64,000 nucleotides of DNA from the NCBI GenBank assembly GCA_034440235.1, contig JAWXBR010000054.1, positions 81,587 to 145,586 of the forward strand, in the 5' to 3' direction. The notes below the pieces were generated by a model, which was not told the DNA's origin, made no database searches, and saw nothing but the letters and a program-made list of their open reading frames with translations. Below, in pieces: positions 35,936 to 44,123 of the stretch. The first letter of the stretch is position 1. Every line of letters begins with the position of its first letter. The position numbers and the translations under genes are program-made. Origin of the DNA: JAWXBR01 sp034440235 (GTDB taxonomy: Bacteria; Bacteroidota; Ignavibacteria; Kapaibacteriales; Kapaibacteriaceae).

Positions 35936-36170
35936 AAAAAAGAGCCGCATCGCGCTATCGGCGGGTTTCCCCACTTAACGGTTGCAAAAGAACCTGTTGG
36001 CTGCGCACGGTGGGTACCATCCTGGCCACCGCTGACGTCCACTGAACAGCCTTGTGCTATTCCCAAAGACGAAGTCAACGGGTGAGGCCTGCCATTGATG
36101 GTCAGAGCCTGGTTCCCAAGCAAAGAAAAAATTGTACGGTTCTTTTTCAAACGTGCGTACCGATAGCGGA
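35936..36170 (-). ncRNA. Long-hairpin structured RNA, 6S-like candidate
   Basis: The minus strand between zapA and rny folds into one extended hairpin. The outer stem pairs CGCTATCGG (36160-36168) with CCGATAGCG (35953-35961). Inside lie AAAAGAACC with GGTTCTTTT, then ACCATC with GATGGT, then GGCC.CACC.G.TGAC with GTCAGCGGTGGCC. The 3' end is a GC-rich stretch followed by six T. A long rod of stems and bulges downstream of zapA is the arrangement of 6S RNA (ssrS) in gammaproteobacteria. A TGCTTTG lies about 10 nt before the fold and could be a -7 element. No open frame here looks real. 6S identity is inference; the structure itself is clear. Confidence 0.6.
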
Positions 36171-36248
36171 TGCGACAAAGCATCGATGCACGTGGACTTG
36201 ACGGTGTCTTTCGACCAGATAAATAGTGTGGTGAGTTGCGTTACGGGT

Positions 36249-36539
36249 CTACGGAAGGGGCTGTCGCCATGCTCGTTCAAGGTACTGTGTCATTTTGTCC
36301 AGTTCCTCGTTTACGAATCGAACGTCTTGCGAGTTCTGATCTAAGGCATCGTGATAGCGTTCGGCGATATTCAAAGCTGCTAGAAGCGAAAGCGTCGGAG
36401 TCGACTGCTCCCTAAGCGACTGTTGCAATGCTTGAATTTGAAGATTTACTTCCCGTACTGACTTCTTAATCCTCTCTTCGTTATCTCCACGAAGGGTGAG
36501 GTCTTTTCCACCAATATTTACTCTGATTGCTTTCGACAT
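36249..36539 (-). CDS. zapA: Cell division protein ZapA
   Basis: 96 residues from the ATG at 36539 (an ATG at 36548 is also possible). MSKAIRVNIGGKDLTLRGDNEE fits the ZapA N-terminus, LSLLAALNIAERYHD the conserved helix, and the C-terminus is a coiled coil. ZapA bundles FtsZ filaments at the division ring. It lies between a coiled-coil protein gene and the 6S-like RNA, the latter a familiar neighbour of zapA. Confidence 0.88.
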   Translation of the reverse strand: MSKAIRVNIGGKDLTLRGDNEERIKKSVREVNLQIQALQQSLREQSTPTLSLLAALNIAERYHDALDQNSQDVRFVNEELDKMTQYLERAWRQPLP

Positions 36540-36573
36540 AATCGTCATGTTCGCGTGTATCGTGTGCGTAAAG

Positions 36574-37362
36574 TTAGGAAATTCCGAACAATGAACTGAT
36601 GCGTCCCGAAAGCACATCCAGTCGCGAAGCCAAAGCAACCATCTCTGCAGGTGCCATTCCTGGCTGAACCACAGAGCTAAAGATGTCGAGCTGACGCTGG
36701 TTGCGGTTTTCCTCGAGCGTTATCTGCAAGTCTTGCAGAAGCTTGGTACGAGCCTCGAGCTCGGTGCGCACAAAGGCAAGCTGTTGCGAGATCACCTTAT
36801 GGTCGGTAAGCTGACCCTGCGCTTCGTTCAACTCATTCTGCAATCTGTTCAATTCGTCCTCGAGTCTATCGATGTTCTTACGAAGCGAGCGTACCTCAAC
36901 CTCATGCTCAAGCTCTCTGGCCAGCATCAACTCCTGCGCACGCTCGGTTGCGTCATGTGCACGTGCGTTTAACTCGTCATTGTCTGGCTGGTAGGGGGCT
37001 GCCTCGACGTTGCTCACAACCTGCCGCTCGTGTGCGATTGCAGGTGATGCGATCTGCTCTTGATGATGAACGACCGAGCCCTGCGCGGTACTCATGCGTG
37101 TTTCTAAGTCAGCAATGCGTTCGAGAAAATCCTGCACGCGCGACTGCAGCTCTGTTTCGCTCTTGCGAAGCGACTGCACTTGCGCCTGAAGGATTGCATT
37201 TTCCTGACGAAGTGTTACGATAACGTCTGCGCTCTTGCGCACTGTATCCCAGAAACGAAGAACGGTGGCCTCGAGCTCTGCTTGCGCCTTCTGTGCCTGT
37301 GCATCGGGTGCATCTTCAAAGAGTTGCTGAGGTTGTTCTTGTGGTAGGTTTCTTGGACCCAT
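36574..37362 (-). CDS. Coiled-coil protein of unknown function
   Basis: 262 residues, almost entirely heptad-rich coiled coil (about 30-240), with a proline/glutamine-rich start and a short hydrophobic C-terminus. No enzyme motif. It sits between pheT and zapA on the same strand. The pheT - small coiled-coil - zapA order is often seen in Bacteroidetes, where the middle gene is a division-linked protein, so a role with ZapA is a reasonable guess. Confidence 0.65.
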   Translation of the reverse strand: MGPRNLPQEQPQQLFEDAPDAQAQKAQAELEATVLRFWDTVRKSADVIVTLRQENAILQAQVQSLRKSETELQSRVQDFLERIADLETRMSTAQGSVVHHQEQIASPAIAHERQVVSNVEAAPYQPDNDELNARAHDATERAQELMLARELEHEVEVRSLRKNIDRLEDELNRLQNELNEAQGQLTDHKVISQQLAFVRTELEARTKLLQDLQITLEENRNQRQLDIFSSVVQPGMAPAEMVALASRLDVLSGRISSLFGIS

Positions 37363-37371
37363 GATTGCTCC

Positions 37372-40122
37372 TTAATTCCCGCGCACTTGCGCGTGCAGCA
37401 CAGACGCTGCTGCGTTAACGATACTGTTCACTGCCGAATCGACTTCGGCATCGACCAACGTTCGCTCATCACTTCTGAAGGTCAGCGAAAGACCAACACT
37501 CTTCTTGCCACTTCCGAGCGCATCATCTCTATACACATCGAACACGTCAACGTCCTTCAGCAACGCAGTACCCGATGTTCGCGCTACGTCGATAATTGCT
37601 CCTGCGGACACCCCATCTCCTACTACAAACGCAATGTCGCGGCGTACCGCCGGAAACATCCCCACGTTCCTGAACTCCCGCGTTTGTGCGGCCAACGATC
37701 TGACGTCAATCTCTACTGCGACAACCGTTCGTTCAATCTCGTATTTCTTGGCATACGATGGATTCAGTTGCCCGACACGTCCAACTTTCTTTCCGTTATG
37801 CACTACCGAAAGCGAATTTGCACTTGCAAACATCGCCGAATCGGCGGCCTCTTCCGACAGTATTTCTGCTACTAATGTTATGTCAATCCCGGCCAATCGA
37901 AGCGCCGCTTTCACATCACCTTCGATGTCATACAGGTCGATTTCTTTCTGCTTCTCACTCCAATGCGCATCTGTAAGTCCGCATGCCACCATACACATCG
38001 TCTGCGTTTCACGAAGTCCGAATTCTGTCGCTTTATCCTCACTCGCACGGTTCTTACTCGTCGCATCAGTAACGATACCGCCGGCTTCGCTATTAAACAC
38101 CTTGCCAATCTCCAACAATCGCACACCTTGCATACCATGGCGCATGTTGCTCGAAGCAACACGCAGCAACCCGGGCAACAACGACGTCCGTAGCGCCGAA
38201 AACTCCACGCCCATCGCATTCTTCAGCCTCACCGTCGTCCGTTCATCCGGAGCACCCAGCACATGCGTCACACAATCTGCATAGCCCCTTGCCGCAAGCC
38301 CCTTACGCACAGCATCTGCAACGTTCATGTGCTCGCGCGACACGAGATACGTAGCACTAGTGGTGTTCGTATCAGTGGTGTTCGTATCAGTGGTGTTCGT
38401 ATCAGTGGCGTTCGGCTCAGTCGTGTTCGCTCGCGTGGGAGTGCCGTATGCAACGCGCGCGTGCGTCGACGACGGAATGTTGTTCACTCCGTATAGGCGC
38501 ATTACTTCTTCGGCCACGTCTATCTCGTCGATAATGTCTGCGCGATACGACGGCACTTGCCATAACCGACCCACCTTTGTAGCATCGAGTCCGACAAGTC
38601 CGACTGCTATACACATCTTATGAATCGTCTCGTCCGAAATGTCTACGCCATTTACGCTACGCATCTTCTCGTAGCGCACATCGACCGTTGACGGTTGAGC
38701 CGGAGATGGGTACACATCAACTTGCGTGTGGGCTACAGGCTTAGTTGCTTCGCCTGAGTCTTGCGAAACACCTCCACCGAACTCGCAGATGAGTTGCGCT
38801 GCACGCGCGCATGCTTCGGCAAGTGCGCCTATATCGACGCCACGTTCGAAGCGATACGATGCATCGGAATTCAGCGAAAGTTTTTTTGCCGTGCGACGTA
38901 TCGATGACGGTGCGAAGAACGCACTCTCTAGAACAATGTCGGTTGTGTCGTCGGCAATCTCGGAGTTCTCGCCGCCCATGACGCCTGCAATGCCAACCGG
39001 ACCCGATGCTTTGCAGATAAGCAACATGTCATCGTCCAATTCGCGCTGCTTGCTATCGAGTGTCGTGAACTTCCAAGGCTTTGGCTTGCCAGCGTATGCT
39101 TCGGCAGCAGTCTGCACGATAATCGACGGCAGAAGATTTTCTGAAATCTTATTTGTGCCGACCATTGCTGACGTTGTGCTGTCACTGTTTGACACCAATG
39201 CACGCAAATCGAATGCATGCAGGGGCTGTCCGTATTCCATCATAACGTAGTTGGTGGCATCGACCACGATGTTGCGCGGACGTAATCCGATTGCAGTCAA
39301 GCGGTCCTGCATCCACTGCGGCGACGGTTGCACACGCACGCCTGTAATGCGCTGCGCGATGTATCGCGGACAAAGCGTTGTGTTCTTGAGATCTACGTTA
39401 ACGTCAGTAGAACCAGATGTTTCTTGATCATGTTGATTCGAACTACCGGCGCGAGGCTTCGACATTGTAGAATCAATGCGTCCACGTTTCAGATCTAGCG
39501 CCTTGCCTTCGTGTACATGCATGTACGCCTGCAGGTCGCGCGCTATGCCGATGTGCGAAAGTGCGTCTGCACGATTTGGCGTAATTGCTACATCGTAAAC
39601 TATGTCAGTAAATCCCAGCACGTCTGCCAGCGGAGTGCCGACTGCGAGTGGAGTACCGACTGCGTACGGACCGTTGTGGTTTGTCGACTCATCGTCGACC
39701 ATATCCCAAATGCCATCGACATCGGCTACGAGTCCGAGTTCGGCTTTCGAGCAAATCATTCCTTGCGACTCAACGCCACGAAGCACGCGGCGAGCAATCG
39801 TGTAGCCGCCCCCTGTCGGAACGACAGCCCCTTCTAGAGCAACCGGTACTGTTTGTCCGGCCGCCACATTCGCCGCCCCGCAAACAATCGTACGCACGAC
39901 GCCATCGCCAACATCCACGGTCGTTACGCTCAGCTTATCGGCCTTTGGGTGTTTCTCGCACGTCAGGATACGTCCGACCACAAAGCCCTTCAGCGTCGCT
40001 CCGCGGTCATCGATATGCTCCACTTCGAGTCCGAGATCGGTAAGGGTCTGCGCGATGCGCGCAGGGGTCCATTCGGCCTTAAGATCGACGTACTCCGAGA
40101 GCCAGTTATGCGAGATGTTCAT
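37372..40122 (-). CDS. pheT: Phenylalanine--tRNA ligase beta subunit
   Basis: 916 residues from the ATG at 40122, longer than the usual 790-820. It has the N-terminal tRNA-binding (EMAP) domain with GFVVGRILTCEKHPKADKL, the B3/B4 editing domain, B5 with SYRADIIDEIDVAEEVMR, the catalytic-like core and a C-terminal FDX-ACB domain (FPAVRRDIAFVVGD). The extra length comes from low-complexity insertions. One is a Thr/Asn/Asp repeat near residue 570, encoded by a 15-bp tandem repeat; another, of Ser/Gln/Asp type, lies near 230-245. Charges tRNA-Phe with PheS, which is not in this window. Confidence 0.96.
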   Translation of the reverse strand: MNISHNWLSEYVDLKAEWTPARIAQTLTDLGLEVEHIDDRGATLKGFVVGRILTCEKHPKADKLSVTTVDVGDGVVRTIVCGAANVAAGQTVPVALEGAVVPTGGGYTIARRVLRGVESQGMICSKAELGLVADVDGIWDMVDDESTNHNGPYAVGTPLAVGTPLADVLGFTDIVYDVAITPNRADALSHIGIARDLQAYMHVHEGKALDLKRGRIDSTMSKPRAGSSNQHDQETSGSTDVNVDLKNTTLCPRYIAQRITGVRVQPSPQWMQDRLTAIGLRPRNIVVDATNYVMMEYGQPLHAFDLRALVSNSDSTTSAMVGTNKISENLLPSIIVQTAAEAYAGKPKPWKFTTLDSKQRELDDDMLLICKASGPVGIAGVMGGENSEIADDTTDIVLESAFFAPSSIRRTAKKLSLNSDASYRFERGVDIGALAEACARAAQLICEFGGGVSQDSGEATKPVAHTQVDVYPSPAQPSTVDVRYEKMRSVNGVDISDETIHKMCIAVGLVGLDATKVGRLWQVPSYRADIIDEIDVAEEVMRLYGVNNIPSSTHARVAYGTPTRANTTEPNATDTNTTDTNTTDTNTTSATYLVSREHMNVADAVRKGLAARGYADCVTHVLGAPDERTTVRLKNAMGVEFSALRTSLLPGLLRVASSNMRHGMQGVRLLEIGKVFNSEAGGIVTDATSKNRASEDKATEFGLRETQTMCMVACGLTDAHWSEKQKEIDLYDIEGDVKAALRLAGIDITLVAEILSEEAADSAMFASANSLSVVHNGKKVGRVGQLNPSYAKKYEIERTVVAVEIDVRSLAAQTREFRNVGMFPAVRRDIAFVVGDGVSAGAIIDVARTSGTALLKDVDVFDVYRDDALGSGKKSVGLSLTFRSDERTLVDAEVDSAVNSIVNAAASVLHAQVRGN
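38361..38435 (-). repeat. 15-bp coding tandem repeat in pheT
   Basis: Three identical 15-bp units TGGTGTTCGTATCAG at 38361, 38376 and 38391, followed by two diverged units. In frame on the minus strand they encode an N-T-T-D-T repeat. Unit length is a multiple of three, so copy number can change without breaking the gene. Confidence 0.9.
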
Positions 40123-40219
40123 TGGATGTGAAGTATGCGAAGAATACACGCAAAGATAGGTCTGTCAAGGGCCTAGGGGGTGGCGGTATTTATACACAGC
40201 GACGTACTGATTCCGGTTT

Positions 40220-40296
40220 GCGCCGCGAAGAGCGGCGCAAACCATTTCGTCATTCCGGGAGCGCCGCGAAGAGCGGCGCAAACCATTTCGTCATTC
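40220..40296. repeat. Two REP-like palindromic repeats
   Basis: Two identical 36-bp copies (40220-40255, 40261-40296) separated by 5 bp. Each contains the palindrome GCGCCGC-GAAGA-GCGGCGC. They lie between the pheT start and the stop of the outer-membrane protein gene, a typical place for REP elements. They may also act as a transcription stop. Confidence 0.8.
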
Positions 40297-40302
40297 TGCG
40301 AT

Positions 40303-41346
40303 TCACCACAACGGCAACGCCACGGTCAATCCGAATGCGCTTTGGACTCCATCGGGGATGAAATGGAGGCTGACTGACCCAAATGCGGCATCTGCGGTAA
40401 GTCGTGGCGCTAGGGCGGGGGTAACTAGCAGACTTCCGCCGCTATTTAGGACAAGTACACCGCCAAAAAGACCAAGTTTTAGCCAGTCGCTAACGATGTC
40501 GACGTATACGCCACCACCGGCATACGACGCTAAATCGGACAATGAATATTGATATGCCCCTGCTTCTAAGAACCATGTTAGTGTGTTGTGATCGAACCGC
40601 ATGTGCAAACCCAAACCAGGGTTGAACTCATTGAACTTGTCTTCAGAAAAAGGATGCGTCGACGCTACCGGTGCTAACAACCACAGGTGATAATGTGAGG
40701 TATCGTTTATGTTCGGTACGCCTAGGTCTTTCCCGATAGTCACTGCTACGTGTGCACGCGGACCAGCAAAGATGGCATCCAGATGAAGGCCTGTTGCTGA
40801 GTTTGTGCCAATCACGCGTCTATGGGCAGAGTAGTCGTAGGTGCCTCCCACCCCAACAAACCAACTGTTTTGAAAGCGGTACTGCAATGCAGCCCAAGAA
40901 CCAATTGCAAAAGATGGCTGCGACAACGTCTCTGAATACGTGAACAGAATTCCTCTGCGTTGGTGCGCAACATTCACCCCACCAACAGAAATGCCTGCCA
41001 TCATAACGAATTGATCTAGCTCGTGCTTCAGGCCGACGTCAAGCATTAACGAGTTTACTGTTGACGTTCCGTCGGTGGTTTCTGACTCGATAACACCTTC
41101 CCTAGAGGCCTCAATCCGAAGCGGTACCAAGAACGAGGATGTCGTCCGCAAGCCCACAACCAGCGGACTCTCAAAAACGTACCGCAGTTGAGTGCCTATA
41201 GAAAGCACGTTCTCGTTGTTCACGTGCGACATGCCTGCCGAAACCGCAATCTGTGCATTTTGCGCTCGGACTTGTCCGAAAAACAAGACCATCAGCAGCA
41301 CATTTGCAACCAGCAAAGTCCTACAAAGACACATCGTAAACTTCAT
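40303..41346 (-). CDS. Predicted outer-membrane beta-barrel protein
   Basis: 347 residues with a signal peptide (LLVANVLLMVLFFGQVRAQ) and many amphipathic strands; the last residues AFGLTVALPLW end in an aromatic. No named family. The ATG at 41346 lies only 6 nt from the divergent lipoprotein start. A start at M5 (41334) is possible. Confidence 0.65.
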   Translation of the reverse strand: MKFTMCLCRTLLVANVLLMVLFFGQVRAQNAQIAVSAGMSHVNNENVLSIGTQLRYVFESPLVVGLRTTSSFLVPLRIEASREGVIESETTDGTSTVNSLMLDVGLKHELDQFVMMAGISVGGVNVAHQRRGILFTYSETLSQPSFAIGSWAALQYRFQNSWFVGVGGTYDYSAHRRVIGTNSATGLHLDAIFAGPRAHVAVTIGKDLGVPNINDTSHYHLWLLAPVASTHPFSEDKFNEFNPGLGLHMRFDHNTLTWFLEAGAYQYSLSDLASYAGGGVYVDIVSDWLKLGLFGGVLVLNSGGSLLVTPALAPRLTADAAFGSVSLHFIPDGVQSAFGLTVALPLW

Positions 41347-41352
41347 TATAGT

Positions 41353-42135
41353 ATGCAGAGTTTGCCAACGAATATATTCCGTCCCACTACCCTCGCTCTT
41401 CTTGCAATAATAGTGCTTTGTGGATGTGGCACTCCGGCTACGGGGCCGCTAGAGCGAGGGGGCGACGCTGCGCGTCGAGAGTTGCGCGACTACGCACGAG
41501 GATGGGGCGCCGATGTTTCGAACGACACGTCATGGCTAGATGCACTGATACTGGTAGATTTTCGAGGGCTCGACCATCAAGGCTTAAACCTAGAGGTACA
41601 TTTAACAGATGAAGGGGGCCACATCTACCGTCCAATAGCATCAATAGCCGGGCAAACGCTTACGGTCGATTATAGTCTGCTCAAACCATGGCCAGTAGCA
41701 CAGACTAACGTTCCATTGGCTGATGCGGCTGGCAATTCTCTGGTGCTGGACTTTGTCTCTCAACAAGCTGCTATTCCCATTACATGGCTCGATGCAGCAT
41801 TTTTTTCTGCCGCCGATTCGGCAGGTGTCGTTCTTTACGATGCGGTCTCAGACAGCATACTGCTCTATAGCTCGAAGTGGGTAGCAGATTCTATTGAATG
41901 CAGCATTCGAGTACTTGACAGTACGCAGCAGACGGTCTTTTACCAGTCCTGGAAGCAAGCTGATAACGGAGCCCTGAACATTCCACTGCATATACGTCAG
42001 CAGATTTCTTCGACAGGCAATGCCGATATAGACATCACGCGCACGTTGTACCAGGTTCAGATTACATCGTCAGGAAAGAAAGTCGGGTCCCTTCAAACAA
42101 CGTCACAATTGCTTTTTCTCTACCCTCCAGAGTGA
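41353..42135 (+). CDS. Hypothetical lipoprotein
   Basis: 260 residues from the ATG at 41353; upstream frame is open but antisense to the barrel gene. Signal peptide with a lipobox-like LALLAIIVLCGC, so probably lipid-modified. The rest is beta-rich with DALILVDFRGLDHQGLNLEVHL. No family recognised. Divergent from the barrel protein with overlapping regulatory space, suggesting joint control. Confidence 0.65.
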   Translation: MQSLPTNIFRPTTLALLAIIVLCGCGTPATGPLERGGDAARRELRDYARGWGADVSNDTSWLDALILVDFRGLDHQGLNLEVHLTDEGGHIYRPIASIAGQTLTVDYSLLKPWPVAQTNVPLADAAGNSLVLDFVSQQAAIPITWLDAAFFSAADSAGVVLYDAVSDSILLYSSKWVADSIECSIRVLDSTQQTVFYQSWKQADNGALNIPLHIRQQISSTGNADIDITRTLYQVQITSSGKKVGSLQTTSQLLFLYPPE

Positions 42136-42244
42136 AGCATGCAATTACACCAACCCACGTTATCCACGCAACGGGAGTTGTTAAGTAGTATGATTCTTCG
42201 CACCTCGCACTTAAGTTGCTTGTAATAAAACACCTGTAGGTTTG

Positions 42245-42670
42245 ATGATGGCAGAACAAAAAACAAAACCGACCGAAGTGAGTGTCGACGAATACATCGC
42301 AGCACTCGATGACGAAACCAAGCGCAGCGATTCGTTAACCTTGGTTAAGATGATGCGCGCCGCTACAAAAGAGAAGCCCCGCATGTGGGGTCCGAGTATC
42401 ATCGGCTTCGGCAGCGTGCACTACAAATACGCCAGCGGACACGAGGGCGACACGTGCATGATGGGATTTTCACCGCGCAAGGCTGCCATCTCGCTCTATC
42501 TTACATGCGATGCATCATCGCGAGTCCCCTACCTCGAACGGCTTGGCAAATACAAAACCGGCGTTGGTTGTATTTACATCAAGCGCCTATCGGACATCGA
42601 CATGTCGGTATTGAAAGAGCTCATCGCAATCTCGGCAATGAGCGAACCCGACTTCGGCAAACACACATAG
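42245..42670 (+). CDS. DUF1801-domain protein
   Basis: 141 residues from the ATG at 42245 (42248 also possible). VDEYIAALDDETKRSDSLTLVKMM, PSIIGFGSVHYKYASGHEGD and GFSPRKAAISLYL are the DUF1801 (YdhG-like) pattern; family function unsettled. TAGGTTTG at 42237-42244 with TTG 18 nt upstream resembles a promoter but would leave no leader. A truncated second copy follows. Confidence 0.85.
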   Translation: MMAEQKTKPTEVSVDEYIAALDDETKRSDSLTLVKMMRAATKEKPRMWGPSIIGFGSVHYKYASGHEGDTCMMGFSPRKAAISLYLTCDASSRVPYLERLGKYKTGVGCIYIKRLSDIDMSVLKELIAISAMSEPDFGKHT

Positions 42671-42716
42671 CCCGTCCCAGGCGGACACAAACAATCACAC
42701 CCTCCACATAGGCTAA

Positions 42717-43094
42717 GAACATGGCAATCTGCATTACAAGGGCGCCAGTGGCCGAGAAGGCGATTGGTTCCGGCTCGGCTTCGCCCCGCGCAAAGGCAAC
42801 ATGACCATCTACTTCTTGTGCGACATGCGACGTCTGGGCGACAGCCTTGCTAAACTTAGCAAGCATTCTGCGAGCGGCGGATGCCTTCACATCAAAAAGC
42901 TTTCAGACATACATCTACCGACGCTCAAGGGCATGCTTGTAGAGGCGTACAAGATCACACCAACCGAGCAGATCTCGGTATCGACGAAGACCAAGCCGGC
43001 GTCGAAGAAAATCGCAGCTAAGAAGGTCGCAGCAAAGAAGGTCGCAGCAAAAAGTACTACGGCAAAGAAATCGACTGTACGTAAGGGTCGATGA
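42717..43094 (+). pseudogene. Truncated DUF1801 paralogue with Lys/Ala-rich tail
   Basis: From a TAA just before 42717 the frame reads EHGNLHYKGASGREGDW, GFAPRKGNMTIYFLCD, GGCLHIKKLSDIHLPTLKG: the second two-thirds of a DUF1801 domain, parallel to the intact gene just upstream. The first third is missing and the only nearby ATG (42721) is in another frame; an internal ATG at 42801 would give 97 residues. The C-terminal 35 residues are a histone H1-like Lys/Ala-rich tail with VAAKK repeats, absent from the first copy. Confidence 0.65.
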
Positions 43095-43100
43095 GGGGGC

Positions 43101-43862
43101 TTAGAATTTCAGAGGAACGTTCAATGGTGGCAAACACTGGGCTTGTCCGTTTTTGATGAAGGCCGGTCGAAGTTGCAAATACAATTGCTGACGTTCCAAC
43201 GTATCGCCATAGAGTGCCCGGAGTTTAGGGTACAACTCCGATGCGTTCAACGTCAACTTTTCAGAGGTGAGGTTGTTCAGTCGACTGCTCATCGAAGCTA
43301 TCGCGTCGCTGCACCCGGTGTTTGAGTCGGCCGTAACGTGAACCGTGTATTCCCAATCGCCCACGTGCTCTGAATAGAAAGAGATCAGGATTGCAGGTGG
43401 CGATCTGTAGAACTCTAATAGTTGAAGTGCCGCATGACTTACCATCTCAGGGCTAATGTCTTTGCAAAGGCGAATATCGGGCGTCACTAACTTCCCCTTT
43501 CCTGTGTATTCGACCATCACCGTTCCGACGGCACCACTAGGCTGTCCAGAATACCCGTCGCTTCTCGACGCCTCTATGGTGTAAACACCTGGAGGCTGAT
43601 TCACCATCCCCCAGAACTCTTCAGTATAGTACGAAGGAGTACTTACAAAAAAGGTTTTCAGACCAACTGTTGCCGTAACAGTCGACGTGGAATACTTCGA
43701 GACGTAGTTTCCAAACTCATCGATTAACACTACCCTACCGTAGATAATATTCTCATCAAGATATTCCGGCGTCGTGGGTGCAACCGAACACCCAACACAC
43801 AGCCCCAATGCGAGCAACGTCAAGCACCTAATGAAACTGCCAAAGTCGAATCTGTTAACCAT
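43101..43862 (-). CDS. Hypothetical lipoprotein
   Basis: 253 residues. Signal peptide with lipobox LALGLCVGC, cysteine near residue 25. Following beta-rich part (YGRVVLIDEFGNYVS, YTIEASRSDGYSGQPSG) resembles carboxypeptidase-regulatory-like folds. No named family. Last protein gene of the backbone before tRNA-fMet. Confidence 0.65.
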   Translation of the reverse strand: MVNRFDFGSFIRCLTLLALGLCVGCSVAPTTPEYLDENIIYGRVVLIDEFGNYVSKYSTSTVTATVGLKTFFVSTPSYYTEEFWGMVNQPPGVYTIEASRSDGYSGQPSGAVGTVMVEYTGKGKLVTPDIRLCKDISPEMVSHAALQLLEFYRSPPAILISFYSEHVGDWEYTVHVTADSNTGCSDAIASMSSRLNNLTSEKLTLNASELYPKLRALYGDTLERQQLYLQLRPAFIKNGQAQCLPPLNVPLKF

Positions 43863-43922
43863 GATACACCTCCCCTAAGTATTGAGTCAATACTACACAA
43901 TAATGCCAAGCCCCGTGACTCC

Positions 43923-43952
43923 TTGCCAGTCGTCCCCTTTTTGCTATCTTTG
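43923..43952 (+). promoter_or_regulatory. Bacteroidetes-type promoter of tRNA-fMet
   Basis: TTG at 43923-43925, 19 nt spacer, TATCTTTG at 43945-43952, 10 nt before the mature tRNA 5' end. Excellent fit to the TTG / TAnnTTTG promoter layout. Confidence 0.7.
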
Positions 43953-43962
43953 TAGTCCCTAT

Positions 43963-44035
<73 letters not shown>

Positions 44036-44053
44036 CTTCGAAAAAATCTAAGT

Positions 44054-44085
44054 CCCTGTAGTTCTAACGAGTTACAGGGATTTTG
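44054..44085 (+). terminator. Intrinsic terminator behind tRNA-fMet
   Basis: CCCTGTA, 12-nt loop, TACAGGG, then ATTTTGCTTTTT. It lies 18 nt after the tRNA. Right behind it a 12-bp unit starting CAGGTGACGGT is repeated in tandem (44092, 44104). Confidence 0.7.
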
Positions 44086-44123
44086 CTTTTTCAGGTGACG
44101 GTACAGGTGACGGTTTTTCGAAA

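Noticed and set aside
35975..36280. Proteins of 84 and 101 residues between rny and zapA
   Set aside because: The region folds into a long RNA hairpin, and the frames have no conserved features.
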